Under the pieces are notes generated by a model. That model did not search any database. It worked only from the letters and a program-made list of their open reading frames with translations, and was not told the origin of the DNA. The position numbers and the translations under genes were made by a program. Of a stretch of DNA of 64,000 bases, positions 1 to 8,765 are shown piece by piece. The DNA is from Burkholderia sp. TSV86 (GTDB lineage: Bacteria > Pseudomonadota > Gammaproteobacteria > Burkholderiales > Burkholderiaceae): positions 1 to 64,000 of the forward strand of contig NZ_LOWB01000115.1 of NCBI RefSeq assembly GCF_001522865.1. The letters run 5' to 3'. How positions within the stretch are numbered: the stretch's first letter is position 1; each line of letters starts with the position of its first letter.

Positions 1-570
1 CGTACGGCTCCTTTCATACTGAAAAAGTCCGCCGAAAACTCGACTACATCATGGCACTGTTTGCTGGGGGCCGATCAACTTCGAGGAATCCGCCGAGCAG
101 AGCCGGAAAAGTCGGCGGGCAGCATGGGCGGCGAAGCGCCGGATTCGACCGGCGGCGCGTCACGGAATGTCCGTGCGCTGAGATGCGCGTCCGCACGGCG
201 AATGTCCAGGCCGACGGACGTCATGCGTCGCAAAACGCTTGCGACGCATGGATGAAAACCTTGGACGCACGGACGGAAACGATGGCTGCGGCCCCCGCCG
301 CGCCGAGCGCGGCCCGCGGCGTAACGTGAACCACCGCAACGCCCCGCCGCTCCAGCGACGCAGACCGCCGCTGCGCGATGTGGAACCGCCCCGTGATGCG
401 GCAAACACGAAATCACGCGAGCGCGGCGGCACGTCGGCCGTGAGCGCCGTTTCCGCCCTGCCATGCGCCGCCCCTATTCGCCTCTTCGCTGCGTGCAGAA
501 AACGGCCCCCGAAGCCGGCGGCGGCCCGCCAAGACCAGCCGCGCGGGCTCGCCAAATCCGTCACCGCTTA
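1..570. other. Gene-free region left of phaR
   Basis: No convincing gene is visible here; the open frames are short, overlap on both strands and read like generic GC-rich frames. At 8-14 the minus strand reads AAAGGAG, a good ribosome-binding site whose start codon would fall just left of the window, so a minus-strand gene probably begins outside. In related genomes I recall rimO next to phaR, but nothing here proves it. A perfect 12-bp stem-loop lies at 222-250 and is listed separately. Confidence 0.6.
222..250. other. Perfect 12-bp inverted repeat, stem-loop
   Basis: The arms CATGCGTCGCAA and TTGCGACGCATG flank a 5-base loop. It lies about 320 bases downstream of the phaR stop codon in the direction of phaR transcription. 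No T-run follows on either strand, so it is not a classical intrinsic terminator; it could be a processing or factor-assisted termination hairpin, or a protein-binding palindrome. Confidence 0.6.
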
Positions 571-1137
571 TTATTTCTTGTCCGGCTCCGAAGACGTCAC
601 CGGTTTGAACGGAAACGAGCTGAACATCGTCTTCGCCTGATTCTGCATCTGCTCCTGCATTTGCACGAACATGTTCTTCGACTGCTCGATATAGTTCGTC
701 ATCATTCCTTGCATCATCGGCGCCTGCATGTTCATGAACTGCGACCAGACTTCCGGATTCATCGCATTGTTCTCATACAGGTTCTTCGACTGCTCGGCGA
801 GTTTGCCCTGGATGTCGATGAACGCCTGGATGTTCTTCTCGAGATAGGCGCCCATCATCCCCTGCATCGCATGCCCGTAGAAGCGGATGATCTGCGACAG
901 CATCGATGACGAGAACATCGGCACGCCGCCGCTTTCCTCTTCAAGAATGATCTGCAACAGGATGCTGCGCGTCAAATCCTCGTTGCTCTTCGCGTCGATG
1001 ACCTTGAAGTCCTCCTGCTCCAGCACGAGCTGCTTCACATCGGTCAACGTAATGTAGGTGCTCGTCTCCGTATCGTACAAACGGCGGTTCGGATACTTCT
1101 TGATCAGCCGTTCGCTAGTTTTCTTTGTAGTCGTCAT
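571..1137 (-). CDS. phaR: PHA synthesis transcriptional repressor PhaR
   Basis: This 188-residue protein has the N-terminal PHB/PHA accumulation regulator DNA-binding domain in about residues 8-66, with the family hallmark KKYPNRRLYDT near the start, followed by a Met- and Gln-rich helical region. In the family, PhaR binds both DNA and PHA granules, repressing phasin genes and itself until polymer accumulates. It is the last gene of phaC-phaA-phaB-phaR and is separated from phaB by 128 bases with a strong hairpin. The start at MTTTKK matches the family; an in-frame start 12 codons upstream looks less likely. Confidence 0.95.
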   Translation of the reverse strand: MTTTKKTSERLIKKYPNRRLYDTETSTYITLTDVKQLVLEQEDFKVIDAKSNEDLTRSILLQIILEEESGGVPMFSSSMLSQIIRFYGHAMQGMMGAYLEKNIQAFIDIQGKLAEQSKNLYENNAMNPEVWSQFMNMQAPMMQGMMTNYIEQSKNMFVQMQEQMQNQAKTMFSSFPFKPVTSSEPDKK

Positions 1138-1231
1138 GTAACGCCCTTGAGCGCCTGATGCGCGTAATGACAACGCGGGCGCCGCGCCTCATCGCGCAAC
1201 GCCCGGCGTCCCCGGAACCCCGATCCATGCG

Positions 1232-1255
1232 GCCGGCCGGCATATACCGGCCGGC
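1232..1255 (-). terminator. Hairpin between phaB and phaR
   Basis: The arms GCCGGCCGG and CCGGCCGGC enclose the loop CATATA, starting about 10 bases after the phaB stop codon. No T-tract follows, so it is more likely an attenuating or mRNA-stabilising hairpin that gives phaR a different level from phaCAB than a full terminator. Confidence 0.5.
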
Positions 1256-1265
1256 AGCGCACGGC

Positions 1266-2006
1266 TCAGCCCATATGCAAGCCGCCGTTCAGCGAGAAAT
1301 CGGCGCCCGTCGCGAAACCGGATTCCTCTGATGCCAGCCACGCGACGATCGAGCCGATCTCGTCGGGCGAGCCCAACCGGCGCACCGGGATCGTCGCGAC
1401 GATCTTCTCGAGCACGTCCGGGCGGATCGCCTTCACCATGTCGGTGCCGATGTAGCCGGGCGACACCGTATTGACCGTCACGCCCTTCGTCGCGACTTCC
1501 TGCGCAAGCGACATCGTGAAGCCGTGAATGCCCGCTTTCGCAGTCGAATAATTGGTTTGGCCGAACTGACCTTTCTGGCCGTTCACCGACGAAATATTGA
1601 TGATCCGCCCCCAACCGCGCTCGACCATCCCGTCGATCACCTGCTTCGTCACGTTGAAGAGGCTCGTCAGATTCGTGTCGATCACGGCCGTCCAGTCTTC
1701 GCGCGTCATCTTGCGGAACACGACATCGCGCGTGATGCCCGCGTTGTTGACGAGCACATCCACCTCGCCGATCTCGGCCTTCACCTTGTCGAACGCCTGC
1801 TTCGTCGAATCCCAATCGCCGACATTGCCTTCGGACGCATAGAAATCGAAACCGAGCGCCTTCTGATCGTCGAGCCATTTCACGCGGCGCGGCGAATTCG
1901 GGCCGCAGCCCGCGATCACCTTGAAGCCGTCCTTGTGCAGGCGCTGGCAGATGCTCGTGCCGATACCACCCATTCCGCCGGTTACGTAAGCAATTCGCTG
2001 TGACAT
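1266..2006 (-). CDS. phaB: Acetoacetyl-CoA reductase PhaB
   Basis: NADPH-dependent reduction of acetoacetyl-CoA to (R)-3-hydroxybutyryl-CoA, the monomer used by PHA synthase. The 246-residue protein is a short-chain dehydrogenase: glycine motif TGGMGGIG near residue 9, NNAG at about 87-90, and the catalytic Ser140, Tyr153 and Lys157. The start is set at the third possible initiation codon (MSQRIAYVTGG), about 8 bases after AAGGGAG, giving the standard family length; a GTG and an ATG lie a few codons upstream. It lies 114 bases downstream of phaA. Confidence 0.97.
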   Translation of the reverse strand: MSQRIAYVTGGMGGIGTSICQRLHKDGFKVIAGCGPNSPRRVKWLDDQKALGFDFYASEGNVGDWDSTKQAFDKVKAEIGEVDVLVNNAGITRDVVFRKMTREDWTAVIDTNLTSLFNVTKQVIDGMVERGWGRIINISSVNGQKGQFGQTNYSTAKAGIHGFTMSLAQEVATKGVTVNTVSPGYIGTDMVKAIRPDVLEKIVATIPVRRLGSPDEIGSIVAWLASEESGFATGADFSLNGGLHMG

Positions 2007-2120
2007 AGACATCACTCCCTTATCATTTTGAGAGGCGCCGGGCGGCGGCCTCTCTGCCTCTTTGCCGTCAGTCGGATCGCGCGCGACGGTGTGGCCCGGC
2101 CGGCGCGCGCATGCATCACG

Positions 2121-3302
2121 TCACGGGCGCTCGAGCGCGAGCGCGACGCCCATTCCGCCGCCGATGCACAGCGACGCCAAGCCTCGCTTCGCATCGCGTT
2201 TCTGCATTTCATGCAGCAGCGTGACGAGAATCCGGCAACCCGACGCGCCAATCGGATGACCGATCGCGATCGCACCGCCGTTCACGTTGATCTTCGACGT
2301 GTCCCAGCCCATCTGCTTGTTCACCGCGAGCGCCTGCGCGGCGAACGCTTCGTTGATTTCCATCAAATCGAGATCGCCCACCGACCAGCCGGCGCGCTCG
2401 AGACAACGGCGCGACGCCGGCACCGGGCCGATCCCCATCACGCTCGGATCGACACCCGCGTTCGCATAGGCCTTGATCCGCGCAAGCGGCTTCAGGCCGA
2501 GCGCGTCGGCCTTCTGCGCCGACATCACGAGCACCGCGGCCGCGCCGTCGTTGATGCCGGACGCGTTCGCGGCCGTCACCGTGCCGTCCTTCGCGAACGC
2601 GGGCTTCAGGCCCGCGAGCGATTCGGCCGTCACGCCGTGGCGCACGAACTCGTCGGTCGCAAAGCGCACCGGCTCGCCCTTCTTTTGCGGAATCTCGATC
2701 GGCACGATCTCGTCGTCGAAACGACCGGCCTTCTGCGCCGCTTCCGCCTTGTTCTGCGACAGCGCGGCGAACTTGTCCTGCTCTTCGCGCGTGATGCCAT
2801 GCTCCTTCGCGACGTTTTCCGCGGTGATGCCCATGTGATACTGGTTATAGGCATCCCACAGGCCGTCGACGATCATGGTGTCGACGAGCTTCGCATCGCC
2901 CATCCGGAAACCGTCGCGCGAGCCCGGCAGCACATGCGGCGCGGCGCTCATGTTCTCCTGGCCGCCCGCGACGACGATTTCCGCGTCACCCGCCACGATC
3001 GCGTTCGCCGCCAGCATCACGGCCTTCAGGCCCGAGCCGCACACCTTGTTGATCGTCATGCCCGGCACCGCGTTCGGCAATCCCGCCGCGATCAGCGCCT
3101 GGCGCGCCGGATTCTGGCCCGAGCCCGCCGTCAGCACCTGGCCCATGATCACTTCGCTGACCAGCTCGGGTTTCACGCCGGCCCGCTCGAGCACCGCGCG
3201 AATCACGGTTGCGCCGAGCTTGGGCGCGGCAATCTTCGCGAGCGAACCGCCGAACTTGCCGACCGCGGTGCGCGCGGCCGATACGATCACTACGTCTGTC
3301 AT
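2121..3302 (-). CDS. phaA: Acetyl-CoA C-acetyltransferase (beta-ketothiolase) PhaA
   Basis: Condenses two acetyl-CoA to acetoacetyl-CoA, the first step of PHB synthesis. The 393-residue length is standard for thiolase II. The nucleophilic cysteine is Cys88 in KVCGSG, with the second catalytic pair His349 in GHPIGASG and Cys379 in CIGGGMG. It is the middle gene of the phaCAB operon, 96 bases after phaC and 114 bases before phaB. Confidence 0.97.
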   Translation of the reverse strand: MTDVVIVSAARTAVGKFGGSLAKIAAPKLGATVIRAVLERAGVKPELVSEVIMGQVLTAGSGQNPARQALIAAGLPNAVPGMTINKVCGSGLKAVMLAANAIVAGDAEIVVAGGQENMSAAPHVLPGSRDGFRMGDAKLVDTMIVDGLWDAYNQYHMGITAENVAKEHGITREEQDKFAALSQNKAEAAQKAGRFDDEIVPIEIPQKKGEPVRFATDEFVRHGVTAESLAGLKPAFAKDGTVTAANASGINDGAAAVLVMSAQKADALGLKPLARIKAYANAGVDPSVMGIGPVPASRRCLERAGWSVGDLDLMEINEAFAAQALAVNKQMGWDTSKINVNGGAIAIGHPIGASGCRILVTLLHEMQKRDAKRGLASLCIGGGMGVALALERP

Positions 3303-3398
3303 CTCACTGTCCTCCGGGCAAACGCGGCGCTGCGCGCCACGGCCGCCCTGTCAAAAAAACGGTCGCATCGGAAAGCGTGCGCCGCCTTCCGCCGTTCG

Positions 3399-5312
3399 TC
3401 AATCGCGTTGCAGCACATACCGGCCGGGCGCGGGCTCGATCACCGGGAAACTTGCCGAGCCGAGCGCGCGCGGCTTCACCTTGCGGCCGCCGTACTGGTC
3501 GAGCCATGTGGTCCATTCGGGCCACCAGCTTCCCGGATGCTCGGTCGCCGCATCAAACCAGTCGTCCCCCGATTCGGGCAGCGCCTTGGCCGGAGCGTCG
3601 TAGGTCCAGTAGCTGCGTTTATTCTTAGCCGGCGGATTGATGACGCCCGCGACGTGGCCCGATGCGCCGAGTACGAACGTCAGCGGGCCGGTGAGCAGCG
3701 ACGTCGACGCATACGCGGTTCGCCACGGCACGATGTGGTCTTCGCGCGAGCCGTAGATGAAGGTCGGCACGTCGATCCTCGACAGATCGACGCTCTCGCC
3801 GCATACCGTCAGCGCGTCGGGCTCACGCAGCTTGTTCTCGAGATAGGTATGGCGCAGATACCACGCATACATCGGGCCGGGCAGATTCGTCGAATCGCTG
3901 TTCCAGTACAGCAGATCGAACGGCGCGGGCGTGCGGCCCTTCAGATAGTTGTCGACGACGTAGTTCCAGAACAGATCGTTGGGCCGCAGGAACGAGAACG
4001 TGTTGGCGAACTCGATGCCGCGCATCAGGCCCGGCTGGCCGCCATTCTTGCCGCCGATCGTCTGCTCGCGCAACTGCACGTGCGCTTCGTCGACGAACAC
4101 GTCAAGAATGCCCGTGTCGGAAAAATCGAGCATCGCGGTAAGCAGCGTCATCGACGCGGCCGGATGCTCGCCGCGCGCGGCGAGCACGGCGAGCGCCGTT
4201 GCCAGCAGCGTGCCGCCGACGCAAAAGCCGAGCGTGTTGATCTGCTCGCGCCCGCTCACCTGCTGGACCACGTCGATCGCGGCAAGCAGTCCTTCGTCGA
4301 TGTAATCGTCCCAGGTCTTGTGCGCGATCGACGCATCCGCGTTGCGCCACGAAATCAGATAGACCGGATGGCCACTCGCCAGCGCATGCTCGACGAGCGA
4401 ACTCTGCGGCCGCAGATCGAGGATGTAGAACTTGTTGATGCACGGCGGCACGATGAGCAGCGGCCGCTCGAACACGGTCGCCGTCAACGGCTTGTACTGG
4501 ATGAGCTGGATCAGGTCGTTCTCGTAAATCACCGCGCCTGACGTCACGGCGAGATCCTTGCCGACGACGAACTGCGATTCGTCCGTCTGCGAGACCTTGC
4601 CGCGCTGCAGGTCCGAGAACAGGTTCATCATGCCGAGCAGCAGGCTCTCGCCCTGCGTGTCGATCACGTTCTTCTGAGCATCCGGATTGAGCGCGAGGAA
4701 GTTGCTCGGCGCCGCAGCCGCCGTCCACTGCTCGACCGCGAAGCGGATACGCTCGCGCGTTTTCGAATCGGTTTCGAGCGACTCGGCCAGCGCCTGCAGG
4801 TAGCGCGCATTCAGCAGATACCAGGCAGCAGCGAACGTGTGCGCCGGCGAGCCCTTCCACGCATCCGAGCTGAAGCGCCGGTCCTTCAGTTCCGGCAGCG
4901 CCGGGGTCGCGGCCGTTGCCTGCTGAAGCAGCGCCAAGCAATCGCGTGAATAATCGGCTTGCAACTGTTGCAGCCGCGCGGGCGGCACCGACGCGAGCGG
5001 CGCGAGACCGGCAATGGCTGCGGGAAACGGCGCGGCCGCGTCGGACCAGTTCGGCATCGACGGCATCGCGAACGGCAAGGAAAACGGCTGATTCGGCCAA
5101 GCCCACGCCGGCTGAGCCCCCGCGGCGCCGGCAGCCGCGCGGGCCGGCTCGGCGAAGCCGCGCCACGCATTCAGCCATGCATCGAACATCTGTTGCATGG
5201 GCCGGGCCGCATCGAACCACGCGGTATCAGGCCAAGCCGCCGATCCGGCTGACTCGTGAGTTTGTGCAGTATCCGTGTGAGTGGATGTCGACGTTTGTTT
5301 CGGTGCTGTCAT
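3399..5312 (-). CDS. phaC: Class I poly(3-hydroxyalkanoate) synthase PhaC
   Basis: Polymerises (R)-3-hydroxyacyl-CoA into PHA on the granule surface. The 637-residue protein has a variable Ala/Thr-rich N-terminus, the PhaC N-terminal domain and an alpha/beta-hydrolase core. The lipase-like box GFCVGG holds the nucleophile Cys364; the Asp lies in the segment SREDHIVPW and the His in SGHVAGVINPP. It is longer than the Cupriavidus enzyme mainly at the N-terminus. The start at MTAPKQ follows AAGGCAGG; 40 further upstream codons are open but carry no family sequence. It heads the phaCABR operon. Confidence 0.96.
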   Translation of the reverse strand: MTAPKQTSTSTHTDTAQTHESAGSAAWPDTAWFDAARPMQQMFDAWLNAWRGFAEPARAAAGAAGAQPAWAWPNQPFSLPFAMPSMPNWSDAAAPFPAAIAGLAPLASVPPARLQQLQADYSRDCLALLQQATAATPALPELKDRRFSSDAWKGSPAHTFAAAWYLLNARYLQALAESLETDSKTRERIRFAVEQWTAAAAPSNFLALNPDAQKNVIDTQGESLLLGMMNLFSDLQRGKVSQTDESQFVVGKDLAVTSGAVIYENDLIQLIQYKPLTATVFERPLLIVPPCINKFYILDLRPQSSLVEHALASGHPVYLISWRNADASIAHKTWDDYIDEGLLAAIDVVQQVSGREQINTLGFCVGGTLLATALAVLAARGEHPAASMTLLTAMLDFSDTGILDVFVDEAHVQLREQTIGGKNGGQPGLMRGIEFANTFSFLRPNDLFWNYVVDNYLKGRTPAPFDLLYWNSDSTNLPGPMYAWYLRHTYLENKLREPDALTVCGESVDLSRIDVPTFIYGSREDHIVPWRTAYASTSLLTGPLTFVLGASGHVAGVINPPAKNKRSYWTYDAPAKALPESGDDWFDAATEHPGSWWPEWTTWLDQYGGRKVKPRALGSASFPVIEPAPGRYVLQRD

Positions 5313-5714
5313 ACCTGCCTTAACGGTGTTTCCTCGATATTCCTGCGAGACCCCGGGAATCCTGCTCGAGCCGCTCGATGTCGACCATCCTATTATCACG
5401 CGCCATCGAGTCGGACGATCGTCTCGTGGCACATGGCTTCAGATTCTGCCGCAGTGCGGTAGTTTTATCATTATCGTTTTCCCCATGTAATGCGTCACCT
5501 CCGATAACGTGCGCGTCAAAATACTTCGCAAACCGGAACAAATCGTTGCAAAAATCGCGCGCAGCCCGTAACGACAAGCAATTACGGCCGATCGGAGTTT
5601 AAACGAATTCAATGATAATAATCGCGCGAAGCATCGCAGCAATATATCCCGCCAAGCATGAAAATATTCTTTCGGCACCGCACGGAAATCATCGCCGCAT
5701 GCGGCTCGCGGCCG
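5313..5714. other. Upstream region of the pha operon
   Basis: This 402-base gap between phaC and the fused rluD-pgeF gene is clearly richer in A and T than the flanking genes. It should hold the promoter and PhaR or other operators of the pha operon. A candidate promoter is listed at 5470-5498. I see no convincing coding sequence. Confidence 0.6.
5470..5498 (-). promoter_or_regulatory. Candidate sigma70-type promoter of phaC
   Basis: On the minus strand GTGACG and GATAAT are separated by 17 bases. Transcription would start near 5463, leaving a leader of about 150 bases before phaC. The -35 box is a weak match, so this is a suggestion only. Confidence 0.3.
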
Positions 5715-7754
5715 TCATTCGGTCAGCCAGATCATCGCGGCCATGCGGCCGGTCACGCGATCGCGCCGGTAAGAGTAGAACCGCTCGCGTTCGCTCAGCG
5801 TGCATGCGCCGCCGCCGCTCACGCGCATGACGCCCGCGCGCGCCAAGCGCAGGCGCGCAAGCGCATAGAGATCCGCCCGATACTTGCCGGGTGCCGCCGC
5901 TTGCGGGACGAACGCGCGATCGGTCGCCGCGTAATCGGCAAGTTGCGCCGCGGCCAGGAAAGCAGCGCGCACATCCGCGCCGACTTCGAACGCCGCCGGC
6001 CCGATCGCGGGGCCGAGGTACGCGAACAATCCGTCGGCATCGCACCCCGCCAGTTGCGCGACGCGCTCAGCCGTCTTCTCGACGATCCCCGCCGCAAGCC
6101 CGCGCCACCCCGCATGCGCGGCGCCGACGGCCCGGCCCGCGCCGTCGCATAGCAACACCGGCAGACAATCGGCGACCATCACGACGCAAACGGCGCCCGG
6201 CGTCACAGTCACGCTCGCATCGGCCCGCACGACGCGCGCGCTGCCGTCGGTCGCGCCGGCGAGCGCCTCGTCCGCGCGCACGACGTCCGTGCCGTGAACC
6301 TGTTCGAGCCACGCGGCGCGCGGCTGGCCGGTCAGCGCGAGCAGGCGCGCGCGGTTCGCGGCGACGTGTGCCGGATCGTCGCCGGTATGAAAGCCGAGAT
6401 TCATCCCGCCCGTGACTTCGCATGCGTCGCGCCAACCGCCATACGGCGGCGCGCTCACGCCGCCGTTACGGGTCGACACCAGCGCGCGCACGCGCGGCGG
6501 CGCCCCCCAATCGGGTTGCACGCAGTCGGCGAGGGTCAGCGGGCGCGGCGGCGTCATCGGTAACCAATCCTCATCGTCGTCGGCATAGGGAATACCGTCA
6601 TCATAACCATCGTCATAGACCGCGCCGTCGTCACCGAATTCCCCGTCATCCGCGCCGAAGCCGAGTGCGTCGACGAGCGCCGCGAGATCGTCCGGCAGCG
6701 GCGCGCGCCAATGCATCGCGCGGCCCGTTGCCGGATGCACGAGACCGAGCCGCCACGCATGCAGCGCCTGCCGCGCGAAGCCGCCCGGCAATGCCGCGAC
6801 CGAGCGCTTGCCGCGCGCGCGGCCATATACCGGATCGCCCAGCAGCGGATGCCCGGCGTGCGCGCAATGCACGCGGATCTGATGCGTGCGGCCGGTTTCG
6901 AGGTCGCAATGGATCGCCGATACCGGTTGACGCTCCCACAACGCCGTGTCGATGGTTCGGAAGTGCGTGCGCGCGGGCTTGCCCGCCGCACCCGTGACGA
7001 CCGCCATGCGCGTGCGCTCGCGCGGATCGCGGCCGATCGGCGCATCGATCGTACCCTCGTCGGGCATGCGCCCCCACGCGAGCGCGAAGTAGCGGCGCTT
7101 TACCGTGCGGGCCTGCAACTGGCGCACCAGATCGGTTTGCGCGGCGAGCGTGCGCGCGACGACCATCAGCCCCGACGTTTCCTTGTCGAGGCGATGCACG
7201 ATGCCCGCGCGCGGCAGCCCGGCCGCCGCGTCGCCGTAGCGATGCAACAGGCCGTTGAGCAGCGTGCCGCCCCAGTTTCCCGCGGCGGGATGGACGACGA
7301 GCCCGGCCGGCTTATCGATCACGACAAGCGTATCGTCCTCATAGACGATCGCAAGCGGCACCGGCTCAGGCGCGAACGCGAGCTGCTCGGGCAGCAGGTC
7401 CGGGATCAGCTCGATGGTCGCGCCAAGCGGCACCGGCTGACGGATTTTCGCGGGCGCGCCGTCGATGCGCACGCGTGACGATTCGATCCACTGCTGCAGG
7501 CGGCTGCGCGAAAACTCGGGAAAAAGCTGGGCGAGCGCTTTGTCGAGCCGCTCGCCGGCGAGCGCGGGCGGCACCTCGACCGTGCGCGGCGCGTTACCAC
7601 CCACGCCGGCGCTAGCGGGCGCGCCGAACGCGTCGCTCGCCAAATCGTCGTCGAGCGAATCGCCGACGGATGCGTCGGCGGGATTGTCGCTTGGGCTATA
7701 ATCGTCGCCGTTTGACTTGCCCTCATGGGCATGCAACGAACTTGAACGGGTCAT
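5715..7754 (-). CDS. Fused 23S rRNA pseudouridine synthase (RluD-like) and PgeF/YfiH laccase-domain protein
   Basis: One uninterrupted 679-residue frame contains two proteins that are normally separate. Residues about 67-110 form an S4 RNA-binding domain and about 130-365 an RluA-family synthase with catalytic Asp190 in HRLDKETSG, which in RluD modifies 23S rRNA helix 69. An acidic Asp/Tyr/Gly-rich linker (about 368-398) follows. From Met400 (base 6557) a complete PgeF/YfiH domain follows, with the metal-site segments [18 protein letters not shown] and AHAGWRG; this family removes misplaced L-Ser from peptidoglycan precursors. Met400 could serve as an internal start, giving a free 280-residue PgeF. 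No stop codon separates the halves. Confidence 0.85.
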   Translation of the reverse strand: MTRSSSLHAHEGKSNGDDYSPSDNPADASVGDSLDDDLASDAFGAPASAGVGGNAPRTVEVPPALAGERLDKALAQLFPEFSRSRLQQWIESSRVRIDGAPAKIRQPVPLGATIELIPDLLPEQLAFAPEPVPLAIVYEDDTLVVIDKPAGLVVHPAAGNWGGTLLNGLLHRYGDAAAGLPRAGIVHRLDKETSGLMVVARTLAAQTDLVRQLQARTVKRRYFALAWGRMPDEGTIDAPIGRDPRERTRMAVVTGAAGKPARTHFRTIDTALWERQPVSAIHCDLETGRTHQIRVHCAHAGHPLLGDPVYGRARGKRSVAALPGGFARQALHAWRLGLVHPATGRAMHWRAPLPDDLAALVDALGFGADDGEFGDDGAVYDDGYDDGIPYADDDEDWLPMTPPRPLTLADCVQPDWGAPPRVRALVSTRNGGVSAPPYGGWRDACEVTGGMNLGFHTGDDPAHVAANRARLLALTGQPRAAWLEQVHGTDVVRADEALAGATDGSARVVRADASVTVTPGAVCVVMVADCLPVLLCDGAGRAVGAAHAGWRGLAAGIVEKTAERVAQLAGCDADGLFAYLGPAIGPAAFEVGADVRAAFLAAAQLADYAATDRAFVPQAAAPGKYRADLYALARLRLARAGVMRVSGGGACTLSERERFYSYRRDRVTGRMAAMIWLTE
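7697..7702 (+). promoter_or_regulatory. Probable -10 box for bamD
   Basis: A consensus TATAAT lies 87 bases ahead of the bamD start, inside the 5' end of the opposite-strand rluD-pgeF gene. No good -35 box is visible at 17-18 bases, so the assignment rests on the -10 hexamer and position. Confidence 0.4.
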
Positions 7755-7789
7755 TTAGACTGGGTCACTTGAGACTTAAAGCTAGGACA

Positions 7790-8632
7790 ATGCGAGCCCT
7801 ATTCACCATGATGCATTCGACCAAACGCGTCGCGAAACCCGCGGCCGCCTGGGCCGCGCTGGCCGCTGCCGCCGCGCTCGTCGCGGGCTGCCATGGCCTG
7901 CCGCAAAAGAGCGACGAGACGGTAACCTGGTCGAACAACAAATTATACTCAGAGGCTCAGGATGCATTGACGGGCGGCGACTGGGGCAAGTGCTCGAAGT
8001 ACTTCGAGGCGTTGCAGGGTCGCGATCCGTTCGGCCATTTCGCGCAGCAAGCGCAAATCAACGTCGCATATTGCAGCTGGAAGGACAACGAGCAGGCCGC
8101 TGCCGACCAAGCTGTCGACCGCTTCATCCAGCTCCATCCGGATCACCCCAATATCGCATACGCGTACTATCTGAAGGGAATGATCCATTTCAACGACGAC
8201 CTGGGCCTGTTCGGCCGCTTCTCTGGCCAGGACATGAGCGAGCGCGATCCGCAGGCGCTGCGCGAATCGTATGACGCATTCAAGGTCGTCGTCGACCGCT
8301 ATCCGAAGAGCAAGTATGCGCCAGACTCGGCCGCGCGGATGCGTTACATCGTCAACGCGCTTGCCTCGCACGAAGTGCACGCGGCGGATTATTACTATCG
8401 GCGCGGCGCCTACGTCGCGGCGATCAACCGCGCGCAGCTCGCGTTGAAGGAATACAAGAATGCGCCCGCGATCGAGGATGCGCTGCACATCATGATGATG
8501 TCTTATACGAAGCTGAATCAGCCCCAGCTCGCTGACGACACGAAGCGCGTGCTCGCGTCGACGTTCCCGGACAGCCCATACATCACGGGCCATTCACGCT
8601 CGGGCAAGAAAAAGTCATGGTGGCAGTTCTGA
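7790..8632 (+). CDS. bamD: Outer membrane assembly lipoprotein BamD (ComL)
   Basis: Essential periplasmic lipoprotein of the BAM complex that inserts beta-barrel proteins into the outer membrane. It has a type II signal peptide with the lipobox LVAGC (Cys34 from this start), then tetratricopeptide-like repeats over most of its 280 residues, including FAQQAQINVAYC and YAYYLKGMIHF. The start at 7790 follows AGGA closely; ATGs at 7808 and 7811 are also possible and keep the signal peptide. It is divergent from rluD-pgeF and ended by the hairpin at 8664-8699. Confidence 0.95.
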   Translation: MRALFTMMHSTKRVAKPAAAWAALAAAAALVAGCHGLPQKSDETVTWSNNKLYSEAQDALTGGDWGKCSKYFEALQGRDPFGHFAQQAQINVAYCSWKDNEQAAADQAVDRFIQLHPDHPNIAYAYYLKGMIHFNDDLGLFGRFSGQDMSERDPQALRESYDAFKVVVDRYPKSKYAPDSAARMRYIVNALASHEVHAADYYYRRGAYVAAINRAQLALKEYKNAPAIEDALHIMMMSYTKLNQPQLADDTKRVLASTFPDSPYITGHSRSGKKKSWWQF

Positions 8633-8663
8633 GCTGACACGCTGGCGCCTGCAGCGGCGCTGC

Positions 8664-8699
8664 AAAAGGAAACCCGGCCTGCGCGCCGGGTTTCCTTTT
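8664..8699. terminator. Bidirectional intrinsic terminator between bamD and the dinG-like gene
   Basis: A perfect 15-bp inverted repeat, AAAAGGAAACCCGGC and GCCGGGTTTCCTTTT, has a 6-base loop. The A-run on the left and T-run on the right make it a functional-looking terminator for both converging genes. Confidence 0.9.
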
Positions 8700-8765
8700 G
8701 CGCGCGGCAAGCAGCCGAGCGGACAGGCTCACGGCTCACCGCCCGCGCGCGGCCACACGCCACGC

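Noticed and set aside
75-640. Overlapping open frames on both strands at the left edge
   Set aside because: They have no conserved features, conflict with each other and partly overlap the 3' end of phaR.
2028-4541. A very long plus-strand open frame antisense to phaA and phaC
   Set aside because: It is Arg/His/Ala-rich with no recognisable domain and mirrors codon bias of the genuine thiolase and synthase genes on the other strand.
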